Below, piece by piece: positions 49,575-58,293 of a stretch of DNA of 64,000 nucleotides (its first letter is position 1; every line of letters begins with the position of its first letter). The stretch is from Leifsonia sp. NPDC080035 (GTDB taxonomy: Bacteria > Actinomycetota > Actinomycetes > Actinomycetales > Microbacteriaceae): positions 992,001 through 1,056,000 of the forward strand of contig NZ_CP157390.1 in assembly GCF_040050925.1 (NCBI RefSeq). Direction: 5' to 3'. The notes beneath the pieces were generated by a model. That model ran no database searches, was not told where the DNA came from, and saw nothing but the letters and a program-made list of their open reading frames with translations. The position numbers and the translations under genes were made by a program.

Positions 49575-50539
49575 CGGGCGGGCTCCGCGACGAGCTCCCG
49601 GGCGGGCTCCGCGACCAGCACGGGGGCGGGCTCCCGGGTGAGCGCGGCCAGCTCCAGCGCGGCGCGGTAGCTCTCGCGGGAGCGCCGCCAGGCCACGGGT
49701 GCGTCGCCGCCCCTGGCGAAGTCGACGAGGCGGCGGGCGAGTCCGGTGTATCCCAGGTCGTCGCCGTCGCCGAGCACGAGCTCGTGGGCGCCGTCCGGCG
49801 CGAGCACCCGGATCGCGTAGCGGTCGGGACCGGGCACGCCGCTCACCGAGACCGTCAGCGGCACACCGTGCACCGAGCCGAGCGCCAGGGCGACCGTCTC
49901 GGAGCGGGTCGGCAGGTCGCCGCGTGCGGACCGGCCGACCGCGATGATCGGGCGCGCTCCCGGGATGACGGCGTCCAGCAGCTCGAAGGCGTGCAGTCCG
50001 ACGTTCAGGATGGTGCCGCCGGCACCCGCGGGATCGTCCTGCCAGTCGCGCTCGGGCGTCAGGAAACCGGCGATGTCGTGCTGGGCAGACACCTCCACGG
50101 CGAGCATCCTCGCCGGGTCCACCCGCTCGGCGAACCCGGCGACGGCCGGGGCGAACCGCAGCACCGACGCCGTCGAGAACCGCGAGCCCGCCGCATCCAG
50201 CCGGTCGAAGGCGCCGACCGCCTCCTCGGACGCCGCGACGGTCTTGTTGAGGAACACCGGGATGCCCGCCGCAGCGCACGCGGCGGCCACCGCGACGGCG
50301 CGCGGGGTGCGCGGGGTGGCCACCACCAGGTCGGGGCCGTCGGCGAGCAGGGCGCCCGGGTCGGGGGCGACGGCGGCGCCGAAGCGCTCGGCGAAGTCGT
50401 CGCGGCGGGCGGGGTCGTCCGCGTCCCACACGGCGCTCACGGTCGCGCCGATGTCGACGAGATTCGCGGCGTCCGCCCAGGGGTGACTGTGCGCGACGCC
50501 GGCGAAGGCCACGCGGAGCCCGCTCGTCCGGCCGGTCAT
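49571..50539 (-). CDS. Gfo/Idh/MocA-family oxidoreductase
   Basis: This 322-residue NAD(P)-dependent protein has an N-terminal Rossmann domain starting RVAFAGVAHSHPWADAANL in place of the usual GxGxxG, the family FLNKTVAAS (equivalent of the EKP motif, with Asn-Lys-Thr for Glu-Lys-Pro), and a C-terminal dimerisation domain with AGAGGTILNVGLHAFELLD carrying the catalytic His. The C-terminal tail repeats AEPARELVAEPAR. Both conserved motifs are altered, so activity may be specialised. ATGA overlaps link it to both neighbours. Confidence 0.83.
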   Translation of the reverse strand: MTGRTSGLRVAFAGVAHSHPWADAANLVDIGATVSAVWDADDPARRDDFAERFGAAVAPDPGALLADGPDLVVATPRTPRAVAVAAACAAAGIPVFLNKTVAASEEAVGAFDRLDAAGSRFSTASVLRFAPAVAGFAERVDPARMLAVEVSAQHDIAGFLTPERDWQDDPAGAGGTILNVGLHAFELLDAVIPGARPIIAVGRSARGDLPTRSETVALALGSVHGVPLTVSVSGVPGPDRYAIRVLAPDGAHELVLGDGDDLGYTGLARRLVDFARGGDAPVAWRRSRESYRAALELAALTREPAPVLVAEPARELVAEPAR

Positions 50540-51546
50540 GCCATCCGCTCCAGGTCGGCGGCAGTCACCGCGTGCCGCAGCGGCTCGTCCGCGGCGAAGC
50601 GCTCCAGCTCGTCCACCACGATCGCGCCCTGCCGCAGCCGGCCCTCCCTGGTGCCCGCCGCCTTGTGCGGGGTGAGCAGCGCGTTCGGGAGCGAGCGGAG
50701 GGGGTGGTCCGCCGGCAGCGGCTCCTCGTCGAACACGTCGATCGCCGCGCTCAGCCGGCCGCTGCGCAGCTCGGCCACCAGGGCGCCCTCGTCGACCAGC
50801 CACGACCGCGCGGTGTTCACGAGTCCGGCGCCGTCCGGCATCAGTGCCAGTTCGCGCGCGCCGATCATCCGGTGCGTCTCCGGGAGGGTCGGCGCGTGCA
50901 GGGCGACGACGGCGCCGGCGGCCAGCAGGTCGTCCAGCCCGACGAGCTCGGCGCCGAGGTCCGCCGCCTCCGCGGCGTCGAGGGTCGGGTCGGCGAGCAG
51001 CGGGCGCGCACCGAGCACGCGCAGCAGCTCGAGGTAGGCGCGGCCGGTCCGCGAGGCGCCGACCACGCCGACGGGCGCGCCGAGCAGCTCGTGCTGGACG
51101 GGCGCCCGCTCGGCGTCGCTCCACGGGACGCCCGCGTGCAGGGCGTGGTCGAACTGCGGGACGCGGTGCAGCAGCGCCAGCGTGAACGCGAGAGACACCT
51201 CGGCGACCGAGCGCGCCATCCCCGCGCCGGCCTGGGTGACGTGCACACCGGCCGCGAACAGCTCCGGCGTCGCGAACGGTTTCACGCTCGCGCCGGTGTG
51301 CGCGACCAGCCGCAGCGCGGGGAGCCTCGCGAGCATCCCCGCGTCGAACGCCGGGACGCCCCACGCGACCACGACAGCGCGCACCGCGGAGAGGTCGGCG
51401 GCCTCGAGCGCGGCGGGGACGGACTCCGCGACGAGCAGGTCGCCGCCGAGCCGCTCGGCGACGGAGGCGAGCCGGAGCCCGTCGCCGTCCGCGAAGAACT
51501 GGGGGCGCAGCGCCTCCGGCACCGCGACGAGGAGGGTCACCGGCAT
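50536..51546 (-). CDS. D-2-hydroxyacid dehydrogenase family protein
   Basis: This 336-residue protein has the NAD-binding fold GVVGASRTGRAYLELLRVLG (GxSxxG, a common variant), catalytic Arg in NTARSWLVDEGAL, Glu in FDEEPLPADHPL and His in LTPHKAAGTREGRL. It would reduce or oxidise a 2-keto/2-hydroxy acid and is the second such enzyme in the proposed regulon. Its ATG overlaps the preceding stop by one base (TGATG) and its stop overlaps the Gfo/Idh start by four. Confidence 0.9.
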   Translation of the reverse strand: MPVTLLVAVPEALRPQFFADGDGLRLASVAERLGGDLLVAESVPAALEAADLSAVRAVVVAWGVPAFDAGMLARLPALRLVAHTGASVKPFATPELFAAGVHVTQAGAGMARSVAEVSLAFTLALLHRVPQFDHALHAGVPWSDAERAPVQHELLGAPVGVVGASRTGRAYLELLRVLGARPLLADPTLDAAEAADLGAELVGLDDLLAAGAVVALHAPTLPETHRMIGARELALMPDGAGLVNTARSWLVDEGALVAELRSGRLSAAIDVFDEEPLPADHPLRSLPNALLTPHKAAGTREGRLRQGAIVVDELERFAADEPLRHAVTAADLERMA

Positions 51547-52592
51547 CAGCGCAGCCACTCGTCCCTGTGCTCGGCGATGAAGTCGTCGTCGCCGAGGTGC
51601 GGGTACGCCAGGCGCACGCGCTCGATCTCCTCCGCCTGGCCGGGCGAGAGCGTCTCCGCCTCGTCCAGGCACCAGACGCCCTCCAGCAGACCCTGCTGGC
51701 GCAGCACCTCGTGCACGCCCGCGATGACCCCGGCGAAGCCGTTCACCGGGTCGAACACGGCCGCGTTCAGGTCGGTCAGGTCGGCCGCGAGCGCCCCCAG
51801 CTCCGCCGAGGCGGCGGCGTCGCCGCCGTGGTGGCGCTTGGCGAGGTCGAGGACGCGCGTGGCCGCACGGGTGCCGACCGCCCACTGGCCGAGCAGACCG
51901 CCCGCGAACCGCCGCTCACGACCGGCGACGTGGTGGACGGCGGTCAGGTCGGCGACGATCGCGTCGTCGTTGCCGGTGTAGAGGCTCACCTCGTCCGCGC
52001 GGTCGGACTCCCCGACGCCGCGGACCAGCTCCGCCGTCCGGTAGCGGTCGAACGGCGCGGCCTTCACCGCCACGACGGACGGGAGGTCGGCGAACCGGCG
52101 CCAGAACGACCGGGACAGCACCGGACCGCCGATCGCCTCCTGCAGGTAGAAGCCGATCACCGGGAGAACCTCGCCGACGGCGGCGGCCCGTTCCAGCAGC
52201 GACTCCTCGGTCGCGCCGGGCACGCGCGGGCTCAGCAGCACCGCGTGGTAGCCGAGGCGGGCGGCGAGCTCGGCCTCCCTGACCGCCTGCGCGGTGTCCC
52301 CGACCACGCCGGCGACCCGGACGAGCGGACGGTCGGCCTCGGCGTCCAGCACGTCGGCGGTCAGCGCGAGCACCGGCTCCAGCAGGCCGCGCTCCGGCTC
52401 GTGGATCTCGAACTGCGTGGTGTGCACGGCGATGGCGATGCCGCCGGCGCCGGAGGCCAGGTAGTAGCGGGTGAGCGCGCGCTGGCGGCGCTCGTCGAGC
52501 CGGCGGGACGCATCCAGGGCGAGCGGATGCGCGGGGATGACCGCGCCGTCGCGCAGGACGACGGCGGCATCGGCGGGGAGCACCGGCGCCAT
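51546..52592 (-). CDS. Dihydrodipicolinate synthase-family aldolase/dehydratase
   Basis: This 348-residue TIM-barrel protein has GGIAIAVHTTQFEIHEPER near residue 50, a catalytic-type Tyr in VIGFYLQEAIGG, and the Schiff-base Lys in VVAVKAAPFDRYRT (about residue 175), followed by SLYTGNDDAIVADL. The family includes N-acetylneuraminate lyase and 2-keto-3-deoxy-sugar-acid aldolases and dehydratases, so it is the likely carbon-carbon-cleaving or dehydrating step of the pathway. It starts one base after the epimerase gene stop. Confidence 0.88.
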   Translation of the reverse strand: MAPVLPADAAVVLRDGAVIPAHPLALDASRRLDERRQRALTRYYLASGAGGIAIAVHTTQFEIHEPERGLLEPVLALTADVLDAEADRPLVRVAGVVGDTAQAVREAELAARLGYHAVLLSPRVPGATEESLLERAAAVGEVLPVIGFYLQEAIGGPVLSRSFWRRFADLPSVVAVKAAPFDRYRTAELVRGVGESDRADEVSLYTGNDDAIVADLTAVHHVAGRERRFAGGLLGQWAVGTRAATRVLDLAKRHHGGDAAASAELGALAADLTDLNAAVFDPVNGFAGVIAGVHEVLRQQGLLEGVWCLDEAETLSPGQAEEIERVRLAYPHLGDDDFIAEHRDEWLR

Positions 52593-52593
52593 C

Positions 52594-53616
52594 TCAGAAC
52601 CGCCCGTCGCGCACGGCCCACTTGGTGGGCTTGCCCGAGGTGGGCAGCCCCTGCCGCAGCCAGTCGGCCTGCCACTCGATGAGCGTCCCGGCCGGGACGC
52701 CCGGGTAACCGAACAGCTCGAAGCAGCGTCCGGCGTCGTTGAGCAGGGCGGTGGGAGCGGGCTCCCCCGCGAACGCGACCTCGGTGTCCAGCAGCTCGCC
52801 GAACCGCTCGGCGACCCGGCGAACGCCGAGCTGCTCCGGGCCGGTCAGGTTGAGGGTGAACACCGCGTCGCTCGCGTGGCCGAGCGAGCGCAGCACGACC
52901 TCGTTCGCGTAGCCCTGCCAGACCACGTTCACGGTGCCGGTGGTGAGATCGACCGGCGCTCCGGCCAGAACGGTCGAGCCGATATCGGCCAGCACGCCGT
53001 AGCGCAGGTCGATCGCGTAGTTGAGGCGCACGAGCGACACGCGGGTGCCGCGGGTGACGGCCGCGAACTCGAACACCCGCTCCCGGCCGAGGCACGACAT
53101 CGCGTACTCGCCGACGGGCGCGGGAGTGTCCGACTCCACCGAGCCACCGCTGGCGGACGGCACGAACGGGTACACGTTGCCGGTGGAGAGCGCGGAGATC
53201 GCGCTGTCGCGGTAGCGGCGCGCGACGCGGTCAGGGAGGGCCGCGTTCACCTCCCACGCCCACGACGAGTTCGTCGCGGCGCCGAACTTCGCGCCGACCA
53301 TGAAGATCACCGACGGCGCGTCCGGCAGCTCGGCGAAGTCGGCGTCGGAGAGCAGGTCGAACGGCACGGGGACGACGCGCTCTGCGGCCAGCCGCTCCCG
53401 CGTCGCGGCGTCGCCGAACCGCGAGACCGCGTACACGGTGTCGCCGCCGCGGCCCGCCTCGTCGAGTGCGCGCCGAGCGAGCACCGATAGCGTCGGGCCC
53501 ATCTTGCCGCCCGCGCCGAGGATGACGAGGTCGCCGGAGCCCTCCGCCAGGTCCGCGACCAGCTCGGGCCGCGGCGTGGTGAGCGCCTGTTCGAGGTCGT
53601 GCTCGGAGCGGAACAT
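52594..53616 (-). CDS. NAD-dependent epimerase/dehydratase-family protein
   Basis: This 340-residue extended-SDR protein has GDLVILGAGGKMGPTLSVLA (about 28-47) as the NAD-binding motif, VNAALPDRVARRYRDSAISALSTGNVYPF, and catalytic-region PVGEYAMSCLGRERVFEF, where the usual YxxxK reads YAMSCLGRE. The ATG at 53616 has AAAGG five bases upstream; an ATG at 53646 overlapping the permease stop is the alternative. It would act on a free sugar or sugar acid rather than a nucleotide sugar, judging by context. Confidence 0.82.
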   Translation of the reverse strand: MFRSEHDLEQALTTPRPELVADLAEGSGDLVILGAGGKMGPTLSVLARRALDEAGRGGDTVYAVSRFGDAATRERLAAERVVPVPFDLLSDADFAELPDAPSVIFMVGAKFGAATNSSWAWEVNAALPDRVARRYRDSAISALSTGNVYPFVPSASGGSVESDTPAPVGEYAMSCLGRERVFEFAAVTRGTRVSLVRLNYAIDLRYGVLADIGSTVLAGAPVDLTTGTVNVVWQGYANEVVLRSLGHASDAVFTLNLTGPEQLGVRRVAERFGELLDTEVAFAGEPAPTALLNDAGRCFELFGYPGVPAGTLIEWQADWLRQGLPTSGKPTKWAVRDGRF

Positions 53617-53642
53617 GTCTGCCTTTCGGTTCGGTGCGCCGG

Positions 53643-54500
53643 TCATCCCTTGATCCCGGCCGAGGTGACGCCCTCCTGCACGTAGCGCTGGGCCACGGCG
53701 TAGGCGAGGAAGATGGGCACGAGCGCGACGACGGAGCCGGCGAGCATCACGCTGAGCGGCACGTTCTGCTGCTGCAGCGAAGCGATGCCGACGGTCAGCG
53801 TCCACATGTCGGAGCTCTTGCCGATGATGAGCGGCCAGAGGAAGTCGTTCCAGTGCCACAGGAACACGAAGATGCCGAGGGTCGCCAGCACCGGCTTGCA
53901 CAGCGGCAGCACGATGGTCAGGAAGATGCGGAACTCGCCAGCGCCGTCGATCCGCGCCGCCTCGAACAGCTCGTCGGGCAGGCCCTGGATGAACTGGCGC
54001 ATCAGGAACACCGCCTGCGCGTTCGCGAGCGTCGGCAGGATGAGACCCCAGTAGGTGTCGACGCCGCCGAGCTTCGCCATCACGATGAAGGTCGGGATGA
54101 GCGTCACGTGGAACGGCACCATCACCATCGCCAGGAACGACCAGAACATGGTCTCCTTGCCGCGGAACCGCTTCTTCGCGAACGCGTAGCCCGCCATCGC
54201 CGACAGCAGCAGCACGGCCGCGACGCTGACAACCGCGTACACCAGCGTGTTCAGCAGCCACATCAGGATGTTCTGGCCGCCGAGCACCTGCTCGTACGAG
54301 GCCGTCGAGAGGTTCCACGGCAGCAGGCTCGCCGGGAAGTCGACCGCGAGGCCCGGCTTCAGGCTCAGCACCACCATCGCGTAGAACGGGAAGAAGCAGG
54401 CGACGGCGGCGATGCTCAGCCAGATGTAGCGCAGGACCAGCCCGGTCCTGGTCGGCTCGAGGGCACGGAATGCGCGCACCCGGGGGGTCGTCGTTGTCAT
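53643..54500 (-). CDS. Carbohydrate ABC transporter permease (MalG-like)
   Basis: This 285-residue protein has six membrane helices (first LVLRYIWLSIAAVACFFPFYAM, about 21-42) and the ATPase-contact loop DELFEAARIDGAGEFRIFLTIVLP (about 174-197). The C-terminus is YVQEGVTSAGIKG, typical of the CUT1 group. It starts with an ATGA overlap at the preceding permease stop. It forms the import channel with that permease; no ATPase is encoded nearby. Confidence 0.93.
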   Translation of the reverse strand: MTTTTPRVRAFRALEPTRTGLVLRYIWLSIAAVACFFPFYAMVVLSLKPGLAVDFPASLLPWNLSTASYEQVLGGQNILMWLLNTLVYAVVSVAAVLLLSAMAGYAFAKKRFRGKETMFWSFLAMVMVPFHVTLIPTFIVMAKLGGVDTYWGLILPTLANAQAVFLMRQFIQGLPDELFEAARIDGAGEFRIFLTIVLPLCKPVLATLGIFVFLWHWNDFLWPLIIGKSSDMWTLTVGIASLQQQNVPLSVMLAGSVVALVPIFLAYAVAQRYVQEGVTSAGIKG

Positions 54501-55450
54501 TTCTGCCTCCCGATCAGCCGGCGCTGGATGAGCGCGACGACGAGCGTCATCACGAAGAGGGCGACGCCGATGGCGGCGGCGTAGCCGTAGTCGGAGTACT
54601 TGAAGCCCTGGTCGTAGAGCATGTAGACGAGCGAGTAGCTCGCGTGCGCCGGGCCGCCCTGCGTCATCACATAGACGAGGTCGAACACCTGGAACGACGC
54701 GGTCGTCTCGATCACGGCCAGGAAGAACAGCGTCGGCTTCAGGTGCGGCATCACGATGTACCGGAACCGCTTCCAGGCGCCTGCGCCGTCCATCAGCGCG
54801 GCCTCCTCGTGCTCGCGCGGCACATCCTGCAGCGCGGCGATCACGATGAGCATCCCGTAGCCGAACCGGGACCACACCCCAACGACGACGAGGGCGGGCA
54901 CGACCAGGACGCTGGAGTTCAGCCACGAGCCGCCGAGGCCGAGTGGCGTCATCAGCGCCGACCACGGCCCGTCGCTGGAGAAGATCCACTTGAAGATCGC
55001 ACCCGCGAGCACCAGGGAGGTGATCACCGGCAGGAAGAAGACGGACCGGAAGAAGCGGCTCCCACGGAACGCGCGGCGCACCCCGAGCGCCATCGCGACC
55101 GACAGCGCCACCGAGATCGGCACCGCGAGCACCGAGTACGCCAGCGTCACCCCGAGCGCCTGCCAGAACGTCGGGTCGGCGAGCATCCGCTGGAAGTTCT
55201 TCACGCCCTCCCAGTCCAGCTCCCCCGAGATGTCGTAGTCGAAGAAGCTCAAGCCCACGCCCGCGATCGCCGGGCCGAAGCGGAAGGCGAGGAACAGCAG
55301 GAACGCGGGCAGCACGAAGAACAGGCCGACGCGCGCCTCGCGGCGGGCGAGGATGCGCTTGGTGATCCCGGGCGGGCGGCCGCCGGGACGCGCGGCGTCC
55401 GGCCGGTCCGCCGCGGGGGGCGGCGGGGGTGCGGTGCGGGTGGTGGTCAC
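54497..55450 (-). CDS. Carbohydrate ABC transporter permease (MalF-like)
   Basis: This 317-residue protein has a proline-rich cytoplasmic N-terminus, six membrane helices from about residue 42 (VGLFFVLPAFLLFLAFRFGP), and the contact loop HEEAALMDGAGAWKRFRYIVMPHLKPT (about 228-254). A GTG at 55450 is the start, with GGAAG upstream. It lies 65 bases after the solute-binding gene. CUT1-type carbohydrate importer subunit. Confidence 0.93.
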   Translation of the reverse strand: MTTTRTAPPPPPAADRPDAARPGGRPPGITKRILARREARVGLFFVLPAFLLFLAFRFGPAIAGVGLSFFDYDISGELDWEGVKNFQRMLADPTFWQALGVTLAYSVLAVPISVALSVAMALGVRRAFRGSRFFRSVFFLPVITSLVLAGAIFKWIFSSDGPWSALMTPLGLGGSWLNSSVLVVPALVVVGVWSRFGYGMLIVIAALQDVPREHEEAALMDGAGAWKRFRYIVMPHLKPTLFFLAVIETTASFQVFDLVYVMTQGGPAHASYSLVYMLYDQGFKYSDYGYAAAIGVALFVMTLVVALIQRRLIGRQK

Positions 55451-55515
55451 GGGGTTCTTCCCTCCAGACCGCGGCCGGGCCGGGATGCGCGGGGGACGCA
55501 TCCCGGCCCGCCGGG

Positions 55516-56760
55516 TCACTTGATCAGCGGCTGTGCGGCGGCGGCGGCGTCCTTCAGCGCCTGCTCCGGCGTCTTGGTGCCGAGCAGGGCGGCCTGGATC
55601 TCCGGAGCCAGCGCACCCATCACGGCGCGGGCGCTCGGCTGCAGCTCGCCGACGCGGACGGTCGGGATCGTCTTCTCGATCGCGGACTGCACCGGGTCGT
55701 CGGCGTAGAGCTCGCCGGTTGACTTCAGCGGCGAGAAGTAGCCGGCCGCCAGGTCGTAGGCCTTGGAGTTCTCCGCGTTGGTCGCGAACGCCGCGAACTC
55801 GCCGGCCGCCGTCTTGTCCTTGGCGCCCTTCAGCATCGCGAGCGAGCCGACGGTGCCGTACGCGACGGACTCCTCGTCCTTCAGCGGAGGCTTGATGACG
55901 ATGTTCTCGTCCCCGCCCCAGAAGGTCTTCACGTCGGTCGGCAGCGACTGCCAGGTGCAGGCGACCTTGTTCGTCGCGATCGCGGTCTGCTCCAGCGACG
56001 GCATCGTCGAGATGAGGTCCTTCTCGATGTAGCCCTTCTTGGCGAAGTCGCTGATCAGCTGCAGCGCCTTGGCACCGGCCTTGCTGTCGAAGGCGACCTT
56101 GCTGCCGTCCTTGGAGTAGACGGAGCCGCCCGCCTGCCAGAGCAGCGGGTAGAAGGTCATGTTGAGGGTGACGTCCGGCGAGCCGTAGTACTGGGTGATG
56201 TAGATGCCCTTCTCCTTGAACTTCGGAGCGAGAGCGGTCAGGTCGTCCCAGGTGCTCGGGTAGTCGGTGATGCCGGCGGCGTCGAACGCCTTCTTGTCGC
56301 ACATCAGGGCGTTGGAGCTGGTCAGGATCGGCGCGCCCAGCAGCTTGCCGTCGACCGTGATCGAGTCCTTCACGTTGTCCAGGATGTCGCTCTGCTGGTC
56401 CTTCGGCAGGTACTCGTTCATCGGCTCGATGGACTTCGCGTACGTCGACAGCTGGTCCGGGATGAGGTAGACGAGGTCGGGGCCCTTGCCTGCGGCGATC
56501 GCGGTGCTCAGGGACTCGTCGCGGTTCGCCCAGGGGTAGATCTCGTACTTGACCGTGATGTCCTTGTGCTCGGCCTCGAACGCCTTGACGGTCTTGTCCC
56601 AGAGGCTCTTGTGGGCGGCCTCGTCGGCGATGACGGGGTAGATCCACATGGTGACGGTCTTGCTGCCTCCGGAGTCTCCCGACGTCCCGCTGCAGCCGGC
56701 CAGGGCGAGCGCCGAAGCGCCGGCCACGGCGGCCGCCGTGATCATCTTCTTGTACCGCAT
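55516..56760 (-). CDS. Carbohydrate ABC transporter substrate-binding lipoprotein
   Basis: This 414-residue family 1 solute-binding protein has a lipobox LAGC (Cys23) after KKMITAAAVAGASALA. Mature motifs include VTMWIYPVIADE, FEAEHKDITVKYEIYPWANRDESLSTAIAAGKGPDLVYLIPD and ALMCDKKAFDAAGITDYPSTWDDL. AAGGAG lies before the ATG. It captures the external sugar released by, or related to, the beta-helix proteins encoded later in the operon. Ligand not predictable. Confidence 0.93.
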   Translation of the reverse strand: MRYKKMITAAAVAGASALALAGCSGTSGDSGGSKTVTMWIYPVIADEAAHKSLWDKTVKAFEAEHKDITVKYEIYPWANRDESLSTAIAAGKGPDLVYLIPDQLSTYAKSIEPMNEYLPKDQQSDILDNVKDSITVDGKLLGAPILTSSNALMCDKKAFDAAGITDYPSTWDDLTALAPKFKEKGIYITQYYGSPDVTLNMTFYPLLWQAGGSVYSKDGSKVAFDSKAGAKALQLISDFAKKGYIEKDLISTMPSLEQTAIATNKVACTWQSLPTDVKTFWGGDENIVIKPPLKDEESVAYGTVGSLAMLKGAKDKTAAGEFAAFATNAENSKAYDLAAGYFSPLKSTGELYADDPVQSAIEKTIPTVRVGELQPSARAVMGALAPEIQAALLGTKTPEQALKDAAAAAQPLIK

Positions 56761-56816
56761 GCTGCTCCTTCTTGGGTGGGGATGGGGCGCGGCGGACGCC
56801 GCGGGTGGAACGGTCT

Positions 56817-58091
56817 TCAGGCGGTCGGCACGGGCTCGACGCTGCCGCGGTGGCGGGAGCGCTCGGCGGCGAACACCGCCAGGTGGCTGTCGAGGGATTC
56901 GCGCGGGCCGGAACGGATGAGGGATGCGTCGCCGGCCGCGACCGCCGCGGTGAAGGCGGCCATCACGCCGCCGTCCCCGCCGCCGTGGTCGCCGCCGGCG
57001 TTGGCCGCGCCGGTGGGTCCGGTCTCGTGGACCGTCGACTCGCCGGTGCGGAAGTCGGTGACACGGACGCGCTCGCCGTCGCCGTCGAGCATCCCGTGCG
57101 AGCCGAAGATCTGGGTCTTGCGGTGTTCCTGCTCGCTGAACGCGGTCATCGTGAAGGTGCCGGCGGTGCCGTCCTCGAACTGGAAGGCGACCACCTGGTT
57201 GTCGACGACAGTGTTGTCTGCGGCGTAGACGCAGCGTCCGTACGGCCCGGTCCGCAGCGCCTCGTGCACGCCCTCCTCGGTGGCGTCGTCCGTGATGACG
57301 GTGACCGGCCAGACGGCGCCCTCCTCGCGGACGACGGGGTAGTAGAGCTTCTGGGCGGCGTACGGGCAGCTGTTCTGCAGCGGGCAGTCGAGGCAGCGGT
57401 CGGCGGCGAGCGCCGGGCGGTTCTCGTGCCGGAAGTGGTGGCGGGAGCCGAAGCTCGCGACGGTGGCGATGCGCTTGCCGGTCACGTACCGGATCCAGTC
57501 GAGATCGTGGCTGGACTTCGCGAGCAGCATCGGCGCCGCCTGGTCCTCGCGGCGCCACGGCCCGCGCACGTACGAGTGCGCCATGTGCCACCAGCCGACC
57601 GGCTCGAGGTGCTGCACGGTGATGATGTCGCCGAGCACGCCGCTGTCGACGACCTGCTTCACGAGGTCCGTGTACGGCATGTACCGCATCACGTGGCAGA
57701 CGCCGAAGAGCACGCCGGTGCGCTCGACCGCGGCGACGATCCGGCGGGACTCGTCCTCGGTGGGCGCGAGCGGCTTCTCCATCAGGATGGCGTAGCCGGC
57801 CTCGGCGCAGGCGATAGCAGGCTCCACGTGCTGGCGGTCCTGCGTCGCGATGATGACGGCGTCCGCGACGCGCTCCGGCTGGGCGACGAGCTCGCGCCAG
57901 TCGTCGAAGTGCCGCACGTCCGGATCGCCCGCCGCGACGATGCCGCGCTGGAAGGGCCGCGGGTCGGCGACGGCGACGAGCCGGGCGCGGCCGGGGTTGG
58001 CGTGGATCCACCGCGTATACGACTGGCCGCGGTTCCCCGCGCCGATCAGCGCGATGCGCACGGGCTCGGCGGTCTGGGCGGTGGTGGTCAT
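56817..58091 (-). CDS. Gfo/Idh/MocA-family oxidoreductase, first gene of the operon
   Basis: This 424-residue protein has IALIGAGNRGQSYTRWI (cofactor site, about 13-29), the EKPLAP motif (ILMEKPLAPTEDE) and a C-terminal substrate domain with LLAKSSHDLDWIRY carrying the catalytic His. An insertion around residues 232-243 holds CLDCPLQNSCPY, a cysteine cluster found in a subgroup of this family and perhaps a metal site. It probably oxidises or reduces a sugar. The ATG at 58091 gives the family N-terminus; the longer frame to 58343 crosses the operator region and is rejected. Confidence 0.9.
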   Translation of the reverse strand: MTTTAQTAEPVRIALIGAGNRGQSYTRWIHANPGRARLVAVADPRPFQRGIVAAGDPDVRHFDDWRELVAQPERVADAVIIATQDRQHVEPAIACAEAGYAILMEKPLAPTEDESRRIVAAVERTGVLFGVCHVMRYMPYTDLVKQVVDSGVLGDIITVQHLEPVGWWHMAHSYVRGPWRREDQAAPMLLAKSSHDLDWIRYVTGKRIATVASFGSRHHFRHENRPALAADRCLDCPLQNSCPYAAQKLYYPVVREEGAVWPVTVITDDATEEGVHEALRTGPYGRCVYAADNTVVDNQVVAFQFEDGTAGTFTMTAFSEQEHRKTQIFGSHGMLDGDGERVRVTDFRTGESTVHETGPTGAANAGGDHGGGDGGVMAAFTAAVAAGDASLIRSGPRESLDSHLAVFAAERSRHRGSVEPVPTA

Positions 58092-58176
58092 CGTCTCGGA
58101 TCTTCCTGTCGTGGCTCTGGCGTTCGTCGGCTGCGTCAGGAGGTTCGCCGTCGAACGCTCCCACGATAGCATTATT

Positions 58177-58191
58177 GCTATAGCATGTAGC
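58177..58191. promoter_or_regulatory. GntR-type site 1 in front of the Gfo/Idh operon
   Basis: GCTATAGCATGTAGC, preceded by ATAGCA-TTAT-TGCTAT (58166-58181), an inverted repeat. It lies about 90 bp upstream of the operon's first start codon and matches the site at 38957. Confidence 0.75.
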
Positions 58192-58213
58192 AAATGACGA
58201 ACGCGGGACGAGA

Positions 58214-58227
58214 CGTTTACGTAAACG
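58214..58227. promoter_or_regulatory. Perfect 14-bp palindrome CGTTTACGTAAACG
   Basis: The core palindrome is flanked by GCGGGA and TCCCGC, giving a 36-bp interrupted palindrome midway between two GntR-type sites. The central CG and overall form resemble LacI-family operators, but no LacI gene lies in this cluster. Confidence 0.6.
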
Positions 58228-58279
58228 AAACATCCCGCCACGCGAAGAACGCGATGTGGTGCCATTCCATCCTCGCGTC

Positions 58280-58293
58280 CTATAGCTTGTAGC
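58280..58293. promoter_or_regulatory. GntR-type site 2 in front of the gntR gene
   Basis: CTATAGCTTGTAGC matches site 1 (GCTATAGCATGTAGC) at most positions. TATAGC inside it could be the -10 of the gntR gene, about 50 bases before its start, so binding would repress its own synthesis. Confidence 0.65.
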
